In this document: positions 60,996 to 64,000 of the stretch, piece after piece | Position numbering within the stretch: position 1 is the stretch's first letter | Layout of the letters: the number at the start of each line of letters is the position of its first letter | Source of the DNA: Marinovum sp034669705 | GTDB taxonomy: Bacteria; Pseudomonadota; Alphaproteobacteria; Rhodobacterales; Rhodobacteraceae | DNA: 64,000 bases | NCBI RefSeq assembly: GCF_034669705.1 | Contig: NZ_JAXMOR010000026.1 | Coordinates: 1-64,000, forward strand | Direction: 5' to 3' | Notes under the pieces: model-generated | Told to the model about the DNA's origin: nothing | The model's database searches: none | The model's input: the letters and a program-made list of their open reading frames with translations, nothing else | Made by a program: the position numbers and the translations under genes

Positions 60996-61904
60996 TCAGT
61001 CGGCCGAGCCGGGCAGGTCGACCGCGACCTGATGGAACAGCCGCGCCAGCGTGGTCGGCGCCCGGTCGCTGCGTGTGAGGATGCCAAAGACCCGGGGGGC
61101 CAGCGGGTGCGCGATCTCGACGCATTTCAGCAACCCGAGTTCAAGCTCATCGCGGATGAGCTGCTCTGACAGCAGCGAGATCGCATCGGTCATCCGCACG
61201 ATCTTGAGCAGGGTGGCGATGGTCGAGGTTTCGATCAGCCGTTTCGGCAAGGCCCAGCCGCTCGTCACATAGAGCGCCTCGATCTGCTTGCGAAACGTGC
61301 CGCCACTTGGCGGCAGCGCCCAGACCTCGTCGTGCAATGTATCCAGTGACAGGCTGCCGTGGCGGGCCAGGGGATTTTCGGGCCGCATCGCCAGAACCGT
61401 TTTGGCCTCGAAGAGCGGCGTGAAGTCATAAGCGCCGTCGTCCGCAACCTGCCCGCTGGCGCACACGCAGACATCAAGCGCGCCGCGATCAAGCTGATCG
61501 ATCAGGGCCTCGTCCGTGTCTTCGACAATCTCGAACTCCACATCCCTGGTCTGGGCCAGGATGCGCGATATCGTGTCGGGGATGATGTTGCTGGTGGCAA
61601 GCGGGGTGCCGCCAATGCGCAGCTTTCCCGTGATGCCCTGCGTGGCAAGGTCGATGTCGTGCACCACCGCGGCAATCAAGGCGTCCACCTCTTCGGATCG
61701 CTGGGCAAGAAGACGCCCGGGCTCGGTCAGGACAGCCCCGTTGCGCCCGCGTTCCACCAGCGTGACCTTGAGGATGTCCTCAAGCCGCTGGATGCTGAGC
61801 GACAGCGCCGGTTGCGACAGCCCGAGCGCCCTGGCCGCGCTGACAAATGTGCCGTGACGGCCGACCGCGGCCAGATGCCTGAGATGGCGGGAGTCCAGGT
61901 TCAT
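60996..61904 (-). CDS. LysR-family transcriptional regulator
   Basis: A 302-residue LysR regulator. The N-terminal helix-turn-helix reads LRHLAAVGRHGTFVSAARALGLSQPALSLSIQRLEDILKVTLVERG, and the effector domain of the periplasmic-binding fold follows. It lies between the TRAP permease (convergent, four bases apart) and the dehydrogenase (divergent). Its start is ten bases from copy 2 of the 37-base element, and copy 1 lies before the TRAP receptor, so it probably controls itself, the dehydrogenase and the transporter. Confidence 0.92.
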   Translation of the reverse strand: MNLDSRHLRHLAAVGRHGTFVSAARALGLSQPALSLSIQRLEDILKVTLVERGRNGAVLTEPGRLLAQRSEEVDALIAAVVHDIDLATQGITGKLRIGGTPLATSNIIPDTISRILAQTRDVEFEIVEDTDEALIDQLDRGALDVCVCASGQVADDGAYDFTPLFEAKTVLAMRPENPLARHGSLSLDTLHDEVWALPPSGGTFRKQIEALYVTSGWALPKRLIETSTIATLLKIVRMTDAISLLSEQLIRDELELGLLKCVEIAHPLAPRVFGILTRSDRAPTTLARLFHQVAVDLPGSAD

Positions 61905-61913
61905 TAGCGCTGG

Positions 61914-61950
61914 TTATGGAAATGGGTCATTTTCCAATTGGCGCAAATAG
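61914..61950 (+). promoter_or_regulatory. 37-base LysR-linked element, copy 2
   Basis: TTATGGAAAT, nine spacer bases and TCCAATTGGCGCAAATAG; 27 of the 28 outer bases match copy 1 at 57856-57892. It lies in the divergent region between lysR and the 2-hydroxyacid dehydrogenase, the usual place for a LysR operator. Confidence 0.7.
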
Positions 61951-62042
61951 GTCCGGGCATGTCAAGTTTCCCGCGTCGGACCCGTGACATTGCGGTTTGC
62001 TTGTCCGATCCGGTGGCGATTTTGACAGGACAGGAGGCTGGT

Positions 62043-63005
62043 ATGACAGGTGCGTCCGGCAGGAAGACGGTCCTGATCCGGGATACGGAGGCGGACTGGT
62101 ATGCCGAACAGTTCAGCACACGTTGTCCGGGCTTTGACTATCTCAGCGCCACCGACAACGAGACAGCCTTGCGGCATGCACCCGCGGCGCAGGTCGTCAT
62201 CGGGCTGGCTCCGGTGTTAGTCCCGGATCTGTTCGCCGCCGCGCCGCGGCTGGAATGGGTGCAGGCGCTGACCACCGGCGTGGACAATCTGCTGGCGATG
62301 AAGACCCTGAAGCGCGACGTGACGCTGACCAACTGCAGCGGCTTTCATGGCCCGCAGATGTCGGAACTGGCCTTCCTCATGATGCTGAGCCTGAACCGGA
62401 ACGCCCAGCGGATGACCCGCAATCAGGCCGCCAGAACGTGGGAGCGCTGGCCCCAGCGTTTGCTGTTGAACAAGACCGTGACGATCCTCGGGGTGGGTGC
62501 GATCGCCGAGGAACTGGCCAGCCGATGCAACGCCTTCGGCATGACCGTCACAGGCGTTTCGGACGGGCGCGAGACCGTACCGGGATTTGCCCGGATGTAC
62601 CGCCGTCAGGCGCTTCACGACGCGGTGGCGACGTGCGATTTCCTGGTCGTCCTGACGCCCTACAGCCCCGACACCCATCATATCGTGGACGCAGGGGTTT
62701 TCGCGGCGATGCCCGAGCATGCGTTTCTGATCAACATCTCGAGGGGCGGGTGCGTCGACGAGGCCGCGCTCCTGCACGCGCTCACGAACCGAGAGATCGC
62801 AGGCGCCGGTCTGGATGTCTTTGCCAGCGAACCGCTTGATCCGCAGGACCCGCTCTGGTCTGCCCCGAATGTCCTGATCACGCCGCATATCGGCGGGATG
62901 TCAGATATCTATCGCCAACAGGCCATGCCGCTGGTCGCCGCGAACCTGAACGCCTATGCGGCGCACGGGGCGTCGGCGCTGAATGGCCTGATCACCCGCA
63001 GCTGA
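62043..63005 (+). CDS. D-isomer-specific 2-hydroxyacid dehydrogenase
   Basis: A 320-residue NAD(P)-dependent enzyme reducing 2-oxo acids or oxidising D-2-hydroxy acids. The Rossmann motif is ILGVGAIAEELASRCNAFGM (GxGxxxE variant). The catalytic triad is visible as Arg in INISRGGCVDEAALLHAL, Glu in DVFASEPLDPQDPLW and His in LITPHIGGMSD. The start at 62043 has AGGAGG six bases upstream; an earlier ATG at 61938 would lie inside the operator. It leads a short unit with the M24 gene. Confidence 0.9.
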   Translation: MTGASGRKTVLIRDTEADWYAEQFSTRCPGFDYLSATDNETALRHAPAAQVVIGLAPVLVPDLFAAAPRLEWVQALTTGVDNLLAMKTLKRDVTLTNCSGFHGPQMSELAFLMMLSLNRNAQRMTRNQAARTWERWPQRLLLNKTVTILGVGAIAEELASRCNAFGMTVTGVSDGRETVPGFARMYRRQALHDAVATCDFLVVLTPYSPDTHHIVDAGVFAAMPEHAFLINISRGGCVDEAALLHALTNREIAGAGLDVFASEPLDPQDPLWSAPNVLITPHIGGMSDIYRQQAMPLVAANLNAYAAHGASALNGLITRS

Positions 63006-63016
63006 ATGGAACCGTC

Positions 63017-64000
63017 ATGACCACGATCTCTCCGATCACGGATACGGAAATGAACCGACGCTGGGATGTCGCGCGCGATGTCATGGCGCAAACCCGCGTC
63101 GACGCCATCGTCATGCAGGCCCGCGAGGACTGGATGGGGGGCTACGTGCGGTGGTTCACCGATGTGCCCGCGCTGAACGGTTATCCCCGAACGGTCATCT
63201 TCTATGCTGACAGGCCGATGACGGTGGTCGAAATGGGCGCCTTCGGCTCGGTGCGCAATCTCGGCGGCTCCGACGCCGAGATGCGCGGTGTCGACAAGAT
63301 CTTCTGCACGCCCTCCTTCGTCAGCATCCTGTCGACGCTCGAAGACGATGCCGACCTGGTGGTGGCCGACCTGTCGCGGAATGGGGTCAAGACCGTTGGG
63401 CTGCTGGCCGGCGCGGCGCTTCCGCATGCGCTGATGAGACGGCTGGAGGCGATGGCGCCCGGCGTCGCGGTGAAGGATGTCACCGATGCACTGGATCGCG
63501 TCAAGGCGGTCAAGAGTGCGGAAGAAATCGCGCTGATACACGCGACCGCGGCGCTGCAGGATCAGGTTTTCGCCGAGGTCTGCGACTTCATCCGGCCTGG
63601 TCTGACAGATCGGGACGTGATGGCTCGTGCCGAAGCTGTCGGCCGCCGGCTGGGCAGCGATCAGGGGATCTACCTAGGGTGCTCCGCGCCGATGGGCACG
63701 CCGTCCCGCTTCAAGGGCCGGCATTTCCAGCAACGGAACCTGGCGCCGGGCGATCACCTGTCGATGCTGATCGAAGTCAACGGTCCGGGCGGGCTTTACC
63801 TGGAAATTGCCCGGACGATGGTTCTGGGCGCCGCTGACGATCACCTGTTGCAGGCGTTCGAGAACGTGCGCGAGGCCCAGGATCATTCGTTGTCACTGAT
63901 GGTTCCCGGCGCGCTTCCGGCCGAGATTTTCGCAAGTCACAACCGCTGGATGGCCGAGCGCGGTCTGCCCGAGGAAAACAGGCTCTATGCCCATGGACAG
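63017..64000 (+). CDS. M24 (Xaa-Pro peptidase/creatinase) family protein, partial
   Basis: The gene starts 11 bases after the dehydrogenase and is open to the window end (328 codons seen). A creatinase-type N-domain (MNRRWDVARDVMAQTRVDAIVMQAREDWMGG...WFTDVPALNGYPRTVIFY) leads into the pita-bread domain from about residue 165 (KSAEEIALIHATAAL). Where metal aminopeptidases have the two Asp ligands, this one has Glu (LIEVNGPGGLYLEIARTMVLG), so it may be a non-peptidase hydrolase of the creatinase kind. The last visible residues (YAHGQ) begin the His motif. Confidence 0.82.
   Translation, partial: MTTISPITDTEMNRRWDVARDVMAQTRVDAIVMQAREDWMGGYVRWFTDVPALNGYPRTVIFYADRPMTVVEMGAFGSVRNLGGSDAEMRGVDKIFCTPSFVSILSTLEDDADLVVADLSRNGVKTVGLLAGAALPHALMRRLEAMAPGVAVKDVTDALDRVKAVKSAEEIALIHATAALQDQVFAEVCDFIRPGLTDRDVMARAEAVGRRLGSDQGIYLGCSAPMGTPSRFKGRHFQQRNLAPGDHLSMLIEVNGPGGLYLEIARTMVLGAADDHLLQAFENVREAQDHSLSLMVPGALPAEIFASHNRWMAERGLPEENRLYAHGQ

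Overview
The window is high-GC chromosomal DNA that looks like a member of the Rhodobacterales (Roseobacter group, Alphaproteobacteria). The pointers are the histidine gene order hisB-hisH-hisA-hisF-hisE, a sitABCD metal transporter behind a Mur/Fur-like box, a LexA-type direct-repeat box before dnaE2, GCTAG-type -10 elements with very short leaders, and a GC-rich intergenic repeat ending in GGCAAGATGAAG. No species is claimed.

Layout. 0-3 kb: the tail of an IS110-type transposase abuts dnaE2, which has lost its C-terminal domain. 3-6 kb: two PLP enzymes. 6.1-9.6 kb: a Mn/Fe/Zn ABC transporter (sitABCD). 9.8-11.1 kb: a CoA transferase. 11.2-12.2 kb: hisE and hisF. 12.3-26.2 kb: a block for PQQ-dependent alcohol oxidation. 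It holds an ExaF/PedH-like dehydrogenase with the Asp-Tyr-Asp lanthanide motif, its cytochrome c and XoxJ-like partner, a lut/ped-type ABC exporter/importer operon linked to lanthanide uptake, a NosR-like flavo-iron-sulfur membrane protein with an ApbE flavin transferase, and a NitT/TauT-type ABC importer whose permease lies 9 kb from its ATPase and binding protein. This block sits between hisF and hisA. 26.5-29.8 kb: hisA, hisH and hisB with small genes. 30.2-35.3 kb: two tRNA-Gly, pyruvate carboxylase, a hypothetical gene and tRNA-Thr.

After tRNA-Thr the sequence becomes accessory. 35.35-36.07 kb is an AT-richer stretch with a decayed IS5-type element and a broken sugar-kinase gene. 36.1-41.5 kb is a tripartite tricarboxylate transporter with a dehydrogenase, a GntR regulator and an RraA-like aldolase. 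41.5-42.2 kb is a scrap region of IS30-like and FAH-hydrolase fragments. 42.2-48.2 kb is a little-known set of periplasmic and membrane proteins: an anchored protein, HupE/UreJ, two DUF6644-like proteins, two DUF6152-like proteins (one frameshifted) and a PepSY protein. 48.3-57.8 kb is a probable aromatic or organic-acid catabolic operon (FAH hydrolase, extradiol-type VOC enzyme, ABC importer, MFS, GST) beside its GntR regulator. 57.9-64 kb is a TAXI-TRAP transporter, a LysR regulator, a 2-hydroxyacid dehydrogenase and an M24 enzyme that runs off the end.

The regulatory DNA is informative. The alcohol-oxidation block carries a recurring ACCAWRGKC element 26-28 bases before a TAG-type -10 at four promoters. 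The LysR module carries a 37-base element twice, 4 kb apart. Perfect palindromes lie at the two GntR-linked promoters and before the dehydrogenase. A perfect 12-bp hairpin separates the TRAP binding protein from its permease.
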